Below are positions 7,842 through 17,684 of a DNA stretch of 64,000 nt, piece by piece. The stretch's first letter is position 1. Each line of letters opens with the position of its first letter. The notes under the pieces are model-generated. The model saw only the letters and a program-made list of their open reading frames with translations, made no database searches and was not told the DNA's origin. This DNA comes from Azonexus hydrophilus (GTDB taxonomy: Bacteria; Pseudomonadota; Gammaproteobacteria; Burkholderiales; Rhodocyclaceae): the NCBI RefSeq assembly GCF_001956855.1, contig NZ_MTHD01000003.1, positions 476,647 to 540,646 on the forward strand, in the 5' to 3' direction. Made by a program: the position numbers and the translations under genes.

Positions 7842-9373
7842 AGCTCTTCAAGCCGTTCGCAATCCTTGATACGGAGTTTCAAGCTTTCAACCTGCTCAGA
7901 AATGCCGAGAATCGCCAGATTGGTTTTTTCGGTTGGCACAAAAAGAGAAGCAAGCTCAGATTCAATTTTTGAAAAATTATTGGTTACTATTTCTAATGCT
8001 GATAGAAGCTGAGACTTGATTTCAGAAACTGATTTGGATAGTGCCGCAATAAGCCGCTGGTTGACACCTTCTTTTTTATCTCCTTTTTTAATCAGGATGG
8101 CTGGCGTGAAATTGACGGAATCTCTGTTCTGTATATATTGAACCTTACACGACCCTTGCCCATCGAAAGAGCATTCGATTTCTCGAATCACATTGCCCGA
8201 TATATCCACGGGCGTGAAGGGGGTTTGGGATTTGATTTTTTCACATGAAAGGTAAATCAACTTACTTGAGTTGTAGTGTCCTGAGCGAGGAAAATTTGGG
8301 GCGAATTTAAAGAACTCTTTTCCCTGTATTTTTTCTGTCTTGTATATGTCTGACGAATGAAATAGCTCCTCGGATATTTCTTGCTCGAGGGTTTCCTTTT
8401 TTCGGTCAATATCGGCCAAGCTATATTCACTATTAATTCCCGATGCCTTTACCGCCTCCATGACAATATCCGTCACTGCCTGATGATTTTTTTCTTCCGT
8501 CCAAAGGCAATGCTGCAATAGCAACGCATCGCTATGGTTGGTTGCCATTCTTCCATTAAAGAACGCCGCAGCCTTCATCAATATGGCAGCGCGTTGCCAA
8601 CGCCGATCAGATACGTAAATCGCGGTCGACTCATCCAACTTCGCCAGTTTTTCACGGATCAGATGAATGATCGTCAGTGTTTCTGAGGACAGCGCGACTG
8701 AGTGGATTTGTTGCTGCCAAGCATCCCATTCGTCAGATTTAATGCGAAGCTCCTCAGAAACATTAGCCTCTGCCGAACTAGGTTTACTGTTCAGTAAGAA
8801 CTCGAAATGTTGCAGCTCACCGATGGGCTGAACCATCAAGCGGACAATGAAACGATCATATAGCGCCTCTAGCCCTTGGTTGATGTCTGGCGTTTCATTT
8901 GATGCAGCAAGTAATGCCTTGAGCGGCACTTGCTCTATGGTTTCACCATTCTTGAATATCCGTTCGTTGATGAGTGTCAGAAGGGTATTCAGGATTGCAG
9001 GACTGGATTTCCAGATCTCGTCGAGAAAGGCGAAATCTGCTTTCGGGAGATAGGAATCTGTCTTCCGAATATAGTGATCCTCCTTTAATGCCTTGATCGA
9101 AACAGGGCCGAATACTTCCTCAGGTGTGCTGAAGCGGTTCATCAAATATTCAAAGTAGGCCGGTTTATGAAAGGCGCAGGAGAGGCGCCTGGATATCAGG
9201 CTCTTTGCTGTCCCTGGTGGGCCATACAGAAATGTATTCTGCCCACAGAGTACCGCCAGGAGTGAAACAGCAATGATTTCCTCCCGTTCGTACATGCCCG
9301 CACTAATTGCTTTGATCAGATGGTCAATTCGGTCTCGCAGGGAATTCGTATCTGAGGTTTTGTTGTTTCTCAT
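7832..9373 (-). CDS. ravA: RavA, MoxR-family AAA+ ATPase
   Basis: 513 aa (E. coli RavA 498). Walker A GPPGTAKS is at residues 51-58, Walker B is FAFLDEIW, sensor 1 is LLAASNETP and the arginine-finger region is EALYDRFIVRL. Segments FEYLMNRFSTPEEVFGP and SDRRWQRA match the RavA subfamily rather than general MoxR. It should form a hexamer that works with the downstream ViaA. ATG 9373 is preferred; an in-frame GTG lies 42 bases upstream. The DNA is clearly AT-richer than genes outside the block, in line with lateral transfer. Confidence 0.88.
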   Translation of the reverse strand: MRNNKTSDTNSLRDRIDHLIKAISAGMYEREEIIAVSLLAVLCGQNTFLYGPPGTAKSLISRRLSCAFHKPAYFEYLMNRFSTPEEVFGPVSIKALKEDHYIRKTDSYLPKADFAFLDEIWKSSPAILNTLLTLINERIFKNGETIEQVPLKALLAASNETPDINQGLEALYDRFIVRLMVQPIGELQHFEFLLNSKPSSAEANVSEELRIKSDEWDAWQQQIHSVALSSETLTIIHLIREKLAKLDESTAIYVSDRRWQRAAILMKAAAFFNGRMATNHSDALLLQHCLWTEEKNHQAVTDIVMEAVKASGINSEYSLADIDRKKETLEQEISEELFHSSDIYKTEKIQGKEFFKFAPNFPRSGHYNSSKLIYLSCEKIKSQTPFTPVDISGNVIREIECSFDGQGSCKVQYIQNRDSVNFTPAILIKKGDKKEGVNQRLIAALSKSVSEIKSQLLSALEIVTNNFSKIESELASLFVPTEKTNLAILGISEQVESLKLRIKDCERLEELCR

Positions 9374-9447
9374 GAAGGCACCGTTGTGATGATCTGTTAT
9401 GGCGACGTAAGCCACATGTTGGTAACTAACGCACGCGAAATTTTTGA

Positions 9448-10248
9448 TTACTTTGCGCGTAGGTAAAGTTGTTTTTGGGTTTGGCTGCCAGGTGGTAGGC
9501 GTTCTTCGGTAATGAACAAATCAGTCTTGGCTTTTACCAAGTCAGATAATTTCTTGAAGCCATATACCCGAGAATCAAAGTCCGGTTGGAGCTTTGTGAG
9601 ATAGCTGCCGAAAGTGCCAAGATGAGCCCATCCGCTTTCATCTGAAGATTCCTCAAGAGCGGAAAGGAGAAAACCCTTGGGAAAAACAGTGGAATCCAGC
9701 CCTTCTGGGGTGAGTTTTGCCACCGCAACAGGAATCGCATCAGACTTGTTTGGAACCACTTCGGGTTCGGGGGCGGGGCGGCGCAGTACCTCTGTGAGGA
9801 TAAATTTATTGCACGCATTTCGAAATGCATCAGGGGTTTTCTGTTCACCAAAACCCAAAACCAATAGACCTTCTTCTCTAATGCGAGTGGCTAGACCCGT
9901 AAAGTCACTATCACTGGTAATCAGGCAGAAGCCATCTAAACGGCGGGTATAGAGCAGATCCATCGCGTCAATGATGAGTGTGCTGTCCGTCGCATTTTTT
10001 CCTGTTGTGTATGCGAATTGCTGGACTGGCTTGATGGCGTATTTCTGAAGAACTTTTTTCCAGGATGAGCTGTTCGGGGAAGTGAAATCGCCATAAATCC
10101 GCTTGACAGAAGCTTCGCCAAACCGAGCCACTTCCGCGAGGATTCCTTCGATAACGGCAGCTTGTGCGTTGTCCGCATCGATAAGCACTGCAAGCCGGAG
10201 GGTTGGTTCTTCGGATTCAATTTTTGCTACCAGTCGTGGGGAAACCAT
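9448..10248 (-). CDS. NYN-domain putative ribonuclease with C-terminal OST-HTH/LOTUS domain
   Basis: 266 aa. The N-terminal NYN (PIN-like) nuclease domain shows the acidic metal-binding residues in LIDADN (Asp24, Asp26), TDSTLIIDAMDLL (about 91-103) and ITSDSDF (about 113-119). After a linker, residues about 190-255 fit an OST-HTH/LOTUS RNA-binding fold (GSYLTKLQPDFDSRVYGFKK). Such LabA/YaiI-like proteins are thought to bind or cut RNA. It lies 74 bases upstream of ravA on the same strand and shares its lower GC, so a shared operon and joint transfer are likely. The substrate is unknown. Confidence 0.8.
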   Translation of the reverse strand: MVSPRLVAKIESEEPTLRLAVLIDADNAQAAVIEGILAEVARFGEASVKRIYGDFTSPNSSSWKKVLQKYAIKPVQQFAYTTGKNATDSTLIIDAMDLLYTRRLDGFCLITSDSDFTGLATRIREEGLLVLGFGEQKTPDAFRNACNKFILTEVLRRPAPEPEVVPNKSDAIPVAVAKLTPEGLDSTVFPKGFLLSALEESSDESGWAHLGTFGSYLTKLQPDFDSRVYGFKKLSDLVKAKTDLFITEERLPPGSQTQKQLYLRAK

Positions 10249-10629
10249 TGCGCCGCCTGAGAAATTTTACAGAGTCAAAATCATAGTGCATATACGCTAG
10301 GAGTTGCTTAAGCCGTACGACACCGGTTTGAGGATTGCCAACAGTAGCGAGCCGATATAACTAATGATCAAGCTTGGAGGATGAACGACCCCTCCAATCG
10401 CAAACCTACCGTTCAATCCCCGATGGGATGAGTGTCTCTTGTGGGTCGAGAGCACGTATTCGCCAGAAGGGAAAGCTGCCGCTCAGGACCTCTCAAGGCT
10501 AAGCGGCAGGTAAGCGGCCGATAGCAGCCCGATTGAGCGCCTTATGCCAATGGCCGGAATGGCCGAATTCCCCGCGTACGTCCTAAGCACTCTCCCAAGT
10601 CAATTCAATCCGGAAAAACCGCAAATTTT

Positions 10630-10643
10630 TGCGGTCGACCGCA
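10630..10643. repeat. Perfect copy of the recurrent palindrome TGCGGTCGACCGCA
   Basis: TGCGGTCGACCGCA is a perfect 14-bp palindrome flanked by TTTT and GAATTC. Its half-word TGCGGTC(A/G)AC recurs about 25 times in the window in either orientation, for example at 4241, 12864, 23255, 32001, 34546, 39874, 44276, 50821, 51254, 52711, 57921, 60507 and 61127. Confidence 0.7.
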
Positions 10644-10866
10644 GAATTCGCGCAGTTTTGTCATCAGGGCAGCCTCCGCACTAATCCCAACATTATTGGC
10701 TGGAATAAGTCGGGAGCTTCCGGCAGAAGACCGTGCGCATCTGCTTGCACTGCCGTCGCACAGCACGCCGGCCATGATCACCGGGCAGTCGAGATGCCGA
10801 CCGGCGGGTAGCGCCGGTCTTCGGTCAGGCAGCTAACCGTCTTGCTGCAAATGGAAGCAACTGCTC

Positions 10867-10883
10867 CACGCTTGAACAGCGTG
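10867..10883. promoter_or_regulatory. Dyad upstream of the sigma-54 promoter, candidate activator site
   Basis: CACGC-N7-GCGTG is a perfect inverted repeat 47 bases upstream of the -24 element. Sigma-54 promoters need an upstream enhancer-binding activator, and a dyad here fits such a site. A second, looser dyad (TTGCT...AGCAA) lies just upstream. Distance is shorter than usual for enhancer sites, so this is tentative. Confidence 0.35.
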
Positions 10884-10929
10884 CCTGCTGCATCGGATGC
10901 TCGCGCGGGACAGGGCGGGGTTCTGGTGT

Positions 10930-10944
10930 TGGCACGGCGCTTGC
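10930..10944 (+). promoter_or_regulatory. Sigma-54 (-24/-12) promoter for the quinoprotein relay genes
   Basis: TGGCACGGCGCTTGC matches the RpoN consensus TGGCAC-N5-TTGC exactly, with the GG and GC doublets ten bases apart. It lies 41 bases before the start of the SoxYZ-like gene. Confidence 0.8.
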
Positions 10945-10984
10945 GAACTCACTACCAAACAGCCCACAGGGCGTGGAGTGAGAC

Positions 10985-11755
10985 ATGAATCTGATGACAG
11001 GCATTGCCGCCGTTTTGCTGGCGGTGCTGGCGACTGTCCGGCCTGCGCTGGCCGGGCAGGACGAGGTCGATCCGCTGGCGTCGCCGCGCTGGGCGGATAT
11101 GCGCTACCTGTTCCCGGAAGGGGCGACGCTGCGTTTCGATCCGCGGGTCCGGGTGCTGGCGCCAGCCGTGGCCGAAAATCCGCTGCAGGTGCCGCTTACT
11201 GTGGACGCCAGCGAACTCGGGCCGGTCAGTGAGGTGCTGGTTTTTGCCGATTTCAATCCCATCGTCGAGGTGATGCGCTTTTTTCCGGAGGCAGCACCGG
11301 CCTGGCTGGGTTTTCGCATCAAACTGCAGCAATCGACGCCGGTGCGGGCGGCGGCGCGGACAGCCGATGGTGTCTGGCACGTCGGCGGCACCTGGGTGAC
11401 CACGGTCGGCGGAGGCTGCACTGTGCCCTCGGCCAAGGCGGGTAGCCCGGACTGGCAGGCGCGGCTCAATCAGGTCAGCGGCCGGCAGTGGAACAGGGGG
11501 GCGCAGGCTGACCGGATCCGGCTGCGCATCGAGCATCCGATGGATACTGGCCTGGTTGCCGGAATTCCCGCTTTTCACCTGGATCAGGTGGAGTTGCTAG
11601 ACGCGGCGGGCCAGCGCCTGATGCGCCTGCAACTGCACGAGCCGGTCAGCGAGAACCCGGTGTTCACGCTGCGTCGTGGCGCTGTCGCCGGGCCGGTCGA
11701 GGTGCGCGGCTACGACAACAACGGTAATGCCTTCCACGCGAGGATAGCGCCATGA
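10985..11755 (+). CDS. Quinoprotein dehydrogenase-associated SoxYZ-like carrier protein
   Basis: 256 aa, secreted (signal peptide to about ALA-GQ, residue 23). The first half resembles SoxY, ending in the carrier motif GGGCT with Cys145; in SoxY the equivalent cysteine carries the substrate on a swinging arm. The second half resembles SoxZ (EHPMDTGL and KxxP-like strands), so it is a fused SoxY-SoxZ. This fused form is the family found beside PQQ dehydrogenases together with a zinc metallohydrolase. What cargo it carries is not known. Its stop overlaps the next start (ATGA). Confidence 0.85.
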   Translation: MNLMTGIAAVLLAVLATVRPALAGQDEVDPLASPRWADMRYLFPEGATLRFDPRVRVLAPAVAENPLQVPLTVDASELGPVSEVLVFADFNPIVEVMRFFPEAAPAWLGFRIKLQQSTPVRAAARTADGVWHVGGTWVTTVGGGCTVPSAKAGSPDWQARLNQVSGRQWNRGAQADRIRLRIEHPMDTGLVAGIPAFHLDQVELLDAAGQRLMRLQLHEPVSENPVFTLRRGAVAGPVEVRGYDNNGNAFHARIAP

Positions 11756-12690
11756 AGCGCTGGTTGTCGGGCTTTCTTGTGCTGCTTGCCGGGGCTGCCG
11801 GGGCTGCCGATTTCGATTACGGGCTCAAGGCGCAGCGGGTTGCCGATGGTGTCCATGCGTTTATCGGCAAGACCGAGGACTTTACGCCAGCCAACGGTGG
11901 CAACATCGTCAATACCGGTTTCATCGTCGCGCCGGGCGGCATCATCGTCATCGACAGTGGACCGTCGCGCCGCTACGGCGAGCAGATGCGCCGGGCGATT
12001 GCCGCCGTGGATCAGCGGCCACTGGTGCTGGTCATCAACACCCATCATCATCCCGACCATTTTCTCGGCAACCAGGCCTTTGCAGGCGTGCCGCTGGCGG
12101 CGCTGCCGGGCACCATCAAGGGTATTGGCGAGGAGGGCAATGCCTTTGCTGAAAACCTTTTTCGCCTGACCGGCGACTGGATGCAGGGTACTGAAGTCGT
12201 GGTTCCCGGGCAGGCGCTGCGGGCCGGCCACCAGGAAACTGCCGGGCGCCGCCTGCGCCTGCTGGCACTGGCCGGACATACCGAGGCCGATCTGGCGATT
12301 TACGACGAAACCAGCGGCGTGCTGTTCACCGGGGATCTCGGTTTTTTCGAGCGGGCGCCGACGACACCGCACGCTGATGTCGGCCGCTGGCTGGCGGCAC
12401 TCGATGCGCTGGAGGCGATCACCCGCGAGCCGGGTTTCCGGGCGATCGTTCCCGGGCATGGGCCGGTGGCGCGCGATGCCGCGCCGCTGCGGCAGACCCG
12501 CGCCTGGTTGAACTGGCTGCAGATGGCCCTGCGCCGTTCGGCGGAAGAGGGGCTGGACATGAACGAGACGATGGCACGCGCGATCCCCGCCGAGTTTGCC
12601 GTGCTACCGCTATCCGCCAGTGAATACCGGCGCTCGGTCGGCCATCTGTTCCCGGGGGTCGAGCAGGAAATTCTCGAACCGGCACGTTGA
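11752..12690 (+). CDS. Quinoprotein relay system zinc metallohydrolase (MBL fold)
   Basis: 312 aa; signal peptide to about GAA-D (residue 20). The metallo-beta-lactamase motif HHHPDH is at residues 98-103, with further metal ligands in LAGHTEADL, FTGDLGF and VPGHGPV. It is exported, like its partner SoxYZ-like carrier, with which it shares a four-base overlap. This pairing is the defined quinoprotein relay arrangement; the proposed role is processing of a sulfur- or thioester-bound product near the PQQ enzyme, which remains unproven. Confidence 0.85.
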   Translation: MKRWLSGFLVLLAGAAGAADFDYGLKAQRVADGVHAFIGKTEDFTPANGGNIVNTGFIVAPGGIIVIDSGPSRRYGEQMRRAIAAVDQRPLVLVINTHHHPDHFLGNQAFAGVPLAALPGTIKGIGEEGNAFAENLFRLTGDWMQGTEVVVPGQALRAGHQETAGRRLRLLALAGHTEADLAIYDETSGVLFTGDLGFFERAPTTPHADVGRWLAALDALEAITREPGFRAIVPGHGPVARDAAPLRQTRAWLNWLQMALRRSAEEGLDMNETMARAIPAEFAVLPLSASEYRRSVGHLFPGVEQEILEPAR

Positions 12691-12718
12691 AACAGCCATT
12701 ATTACAACCGGAGACAAA

Positions 12719-14809
12719 ATGAAAACTCACCGCATGAACCCGCTCGCCACCTGCTTGGCGCTGGCCTTTGCCGCGCCGGCGCTGGCCGACGAGGCAATCC
12801 GTTTCGACCCGATGGTGATCACCGGCAGCCGGGTCGAGCAGAGCACGTTCGATCTGCCTGCTGCGGTCGACGTGGTCGATTCGGCAAAAATTGGCGCCGC
12901 CCAGCTTGGGGTAAATGCTTCCGAGGCACTGGCAAGTGTGCCCGGGATCGTCGTCCAGAATCGTCAGAACTACGCCCAGGATCTGCAGATTTCGTCGCGC
13001 GGTTTTGGCGCCAGAACCGCCTTCGGCGTCCGCGGCATCCGTCTGGTGGCCGATGGTATTCCGGCGTCGATGCCGGACGGACAGGGGCAGGCGGCGACCT
13101 TCAATCTCGACCGTGCCGAGCGCATCGAGGTCATGCGTGGGCCGCTGTCGTCGGTTTATGGCAACGCGGCGGGCGGCGTCATCCAGTTGTTTACGCCGGA
13201 TGGCAAGGGGCGGCCAAGTATTGAGGGCCGTTTCAGCGCTGGCAGCAACGACACCTGGAAGAGCGATCTGGCCAGCCAGGGCGAGGTCGGCGGTCTGGCC
13301 TATGTCGTCGATGCCTCGCGTTTCGTGTCCGATGGTTACCGCGACCATAGCGCCGTCCGGCGCGACCAGGGCCTGGTCAAACTCGGCGTTTCGCCGAGCC
13401 CGGACGGGCGGCTGACTTTTGTTGCCAGCAGCTTCCGCCAGATCGCCGACGACCCGCTCGGGCTCGACTGGGCCGCTTACCAGAGCCGGCCGGAAGGCGT
13501 CACCCCGGGCGCACTCAGTTTTGATACGCGCAAGCGGATCAGCCAGCAACAGGCCGGGCTCAATTACGAGCATCGTTTCGGCGAACATGCCCTGCAGTTG
13601 TCGACCTACGCCGGCCAGCGCTCGGTGATCCAGTACCAGTCCATCCCGGTCGGGGTGCAGGGCAATCCGCGCCATTCGGGCGGCGTCATCGATTTCGACC
13701 GCAGCTTTGCCGGCGCCTCGGCGCGCTGGATTGCCCGCAGCCGGCTGGCCGGCGGCCGGCTGACGACAACCCTGGGCGTCGATTACGAGCGTTCGCTCGA
13801 TGACCGCCAAGGCTACGAGAATTTCATCGGTGCCACGCTCGGGGTCAAGGGCCGCCTGCGCCGCGACGAAACCGACCGGGTGGCGGCTAGCGGTGTCTAT
13901 GTGCAGGGCCAGTGGCAGGGCGAGCGCTGGGGTTTCAGCGGCGGCCTGCGCCATAGCCGGGTTGGCTTCAAGGTCAGCGACCACTACATCGTCGCCGGTA
14001 ACGGTGACGACAGTGGTGAGGTCGACTACCGCAAGACGACGCCGACGCTGGCAGCAACGTTCGCGCTGACGCCTGGCGTCAATCTCTACGCCAGCGTTGC
14101 CCGCGGTTTCGAGACACCATCGCTGAACGAGCTTTTCTATTCCGGGCCGGGTGCCAGCTTCAGTTTCGACCTCAAGCCGGCGACCAGTACCCACCTGGAA
14201 ACCGGTATCAAGGCCCTGCTCGGCAACAACAGCCGGCTGGACATCGCGCTGTTCGAAGTGCGGACCCGGGATGAACTGGTGGTGGCTGCCTCGGCTGGCG
14301 GTCGCACCAGCTACATCAACGCCGGTCGTACCCTGCGCCGTGGCATTGAGGCGGCGCTCGACGTGCGCTGGTCGGGGGGCTTTTCCGGTCGTCTCGCCTA
14401 CACCGGCCTGCGCGCCGAATTCGACGAGGCCTATACCGGCAACAGTGGTGTCGTCGCTGCCGGCAACCGCCTGCCCGGCGTGCCGTCCTCGCAGTTGTAC
14501 GGCGAACTGGCTTGGAAACATGCGGTCAGCGGTTTCCAGGCGGCGATCGAAACGCTGGCGCGGAGCCGGGTCTATGTCGACGACACTAATGCCGCGCGTT
14601 CGGCACCCGGCTACGCGATCGCCAACCTGCGCTTCGCGCTTGATCGCGATTACGGCGCGTTGTCGGTCGGTACCTTCCTGCGCATCGACAACCTGTTCGA
14701 TCGCCAGTACGTCGGTTCGGTAATCGTTGGCGACAGCAACGGCCGCTATTACGAATCAGCGCCCGGCCGCAACTGGCTGGCCGGGGTAACGCTGAAACAC
14801 CGTTTCTGA
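12719..14809 (+). CDS. pqqU: TonB-dependent receptor of the YncD/PqqU type, probable PQQ importer
   Basis: 696 aa outer-membrane receptor with signal peptide, a TonB box (DPMVITGS), a plug domain and a 22-strand barrel ending in Phe. Several stretches match what I recall of E. coli YncD/PqqU: VQNRQNYAQDLQ, RGFGARTAFGVRGIRL, DGIPASMPDGQGQ, QYQSIPV, HSGGVI and the C-terminal YVGSVIV...NGRYYE. PqqU imports the cofactor PQQ. Its place directly after the quinoprotein relay genes fits cofactor supply for the PQQ dehydrogenases. Start ATG 12719 is preceded by CCGGAGACAAA. Substrate is inferred from homology and context. Confidence 0.8.
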   Translation: MKTHRMNPLATCLALAFAAPALADEAIRFDPMVITGSRVEQSTFDLPAAVDVVDSAKIGAAQLGVNASEALASVPGIVVQNRQNYAQDLQISSRGFGARTAFGVRGIRLVADGIPASMPDGQGQAATFNLDRAERIEVMRGPLSSVYGNAAGGVIQLFTPDGKGRPSIEGRFSAGSNDTWKSDLASQGEVGGLAYVVDASRFVSDGYRDHSAVRRDQGLVKLGVSPSPDGRLTFVASSFRQIADDPLGLDWAAYQSRPEGVTPGALSFDTRKRISQQQAGLNYEHRFGEHALQLSTYAGQRSVIQYQSIPVGVQGNPRHSGGVIDFDRSFAGASARWIARSRLAGGRLTTTLGVDYERSLDDRQGYENFIGATLGVKGRLRRDETDRVAASGVYVQGQWQGERWGFSGGLRHSRVGFKVSDHYIVAGNGDDSGEVDYRKTTPTLAATFALTPGVNLYASVARGFETPSLNELFYSGPGASFSFDLKPATSTHLETGIKALLGNNSRLDIALFEVRTRDELVVAASAGGRTSYINAGRTLRRGIEAALDVRWSGGFSGRLAYTGLRAEFDEAYTGNSGVVAAGNRLPGVPSSQLYGELAWKHAVSGFQAAIETLARSRVYVDDTNAARSAPGYAIANLRFALDRDYGALSVGTFLRIDNLFDRQYVGSVIVGDSNGRYYESAPGRNWLAGVTLKHRF

Positions 14810-14819
14810 ACGATGCCGT

Positions 14820-16581
<1,762 letters not shown>

Positions 16582-16720
16582 TTAAAGTGTTTTTTCTTTT
16601 GTTTCTTGAGGTGGTTAATCTTGTTTTGAAGACTTGGGATGTTAGATCGCTTGCTGTCACTTGATAAGTCGGCAACTTTGAATAAAACTGTTTCCAATTT
16701 GATAACAATAAAGTTCCGAG

Positions 16721-17671
16721 ATGAGTGATATCAACGACATGCTGCTGTTTGCCCAGGTGGTCAAGGCCAGGAGTTTTTCCGGGGCGGCACTGCGGCTCGG
16801 TATCTCGAAGTCGCGGGTCAGCAAGGCCGTGGCGCGACTGGAAACGGCGCTCGGGGTCCGTCTGCTCCAGCGCAGCACCCGGCGGCTCAGCCTGACCGAA
16901 GTTGGCGAAGCCTACTTCGAGCATTGCGACCGCATCCTCGATGAGCTGGCGCTGGCCGACAACACGGTCAGCAGCCTGCATCAGGAGCCGCGGGGGCGGT
17001 TGAAATTCAGCGCGCCGGTTGCTTTCAGCACCCTGCACGTGGCCCCGGCCTTGCCGGATTTCATGGCGCAATATCCCGACGTGTCGGTGGACATGACGAT
17101 CAGCGATCGTCTTGTCGATCTGGTCGAGGAAGGTTATGACCTGGCGCTGCGCATTGCGCCGGAGCCCGGCTTGAATCTCGTGGCCCGGCGCCTGGCGCCA
17201 ATCCGGCGCAAGATCTGCGCGAGTCCATCCTATCTGGCGCGGCGCGGCATACCGCGGGTTCCCGAAGATCTGGTCGGGCACAATTGTCTCGACTACACCT
17301 ACATGAATGCCCAGGGGTTCTGGCATCTTCAGGGGCCGCAAGGCGATGCTTCGGTAGCGGTTTCCGGCACCTTGCGCATCAACGACGATGAGGCGCTGTC
17401 GCAGGCCGTGCTTGGCGGTCTGGGACTGGCCCTGTTGCCGACTTTCATCATCGGTAGCGAACTGCAGGCCGGCCGGCTGGTCGAAGTCTTACCCGGCTAT
17501 GTGCCAGTCGAGCGCTTCATTTACGCCGTGCATCTGCCCAACCGGCATTTGCCGCTGAAAGTCAGGGCTTTTGTCGATTTCCTGCAGCAACGTTTCGGCG
17601 ATGATCCCTATTGGGATCAGGCGCAATCCGGTGATGACTCGGAGCGGCTGTGGCTGGGATTGAGTCGTTGA
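16721..17671 (+). CDS. LysR-family transcriptional regulator
   Basis: 316 aa. The N-terminal winged helix-turn-helix (residues 1-60: AQVVKARSFSGAALRLGISKSRVSKAVARLE) is followed by a LysR substrate-binding domain typical of the CrgA/DhcR-like branch (LKFSAPVAFSTLHVAPALPDFM). It diverges from rnk and lies seven bases from the soluble sugar dehydrogenase, which it could control. The effector cannot be told. Confidence 0.88.
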   Translation: MSDINDMLLFAQVVKARSFSGAALRLGISKSRVSKAVARLETALGVRLLQRSTRRLSLTEVGEAYFEHCDRILDELALADNTVSSLHQEPRGRLKFSAPVAFSTLHVAPALPDFMAQYPDVSVDMTISDRLVDLVEEGYDLALRIAPEPGLNLVARRLAPIRRKICASPSYLARRGIPRVPEDLVGHNCLDYTYMNAQGFWHLQGPQGDASVAVSGTLRINDDEALSQAVLGGLGLALLPTFIIGSELQAGRLVEVLPGYVPVERFIYAVHLPNRHLPLKVRAFVDFLQQRFGDDPYWDQAQSGDDSERLWLGLSR

Positions 17672-17684
17672 ACAGGAGATGTTG

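Larger units (their letters stand above)
10249..10929. other. Long intergenic region closing the accessory block
   Basis: About 680 bp with no convincing gene on either strand. It holds a perfect TGCGGTCGACCGCA palindrome, GC-rich dyads such as GGCCGGAATGGCC near 10550 and GACCGGCGGGTAGCGCCGGTC near 10798 (given here as two arms, GACCGGCG and CGCCGGTC), and the upstream region of the sigma-54 promoter. It probably marks the right edge of the inserted block. Confidence 0.45.

Noticed and set aside
4257..10929. Transposon, integron or CRISPR content in the accessory block
   Set aside because: No transposase, integrase, terminal inverted repeats with target duplication, or regularly spaced repeats could be found.
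10985..11755. Sulfur oxidation (sox) gene
   Set aside because: SoxY- and SoxZ-like parts are fused and exported beside a metallohydrolase and PQQ genes, and no other sox gene is present.
12419..14521. A 700-codon open frame on the minus strand opposite the pqqU gene
   Set aside because: It is an antisense shadow in GC-rich DNA; the plus-strand frame has a signal peptide, TonB box and barrel motifs, while the shadow has low-complexity composition and no domains.
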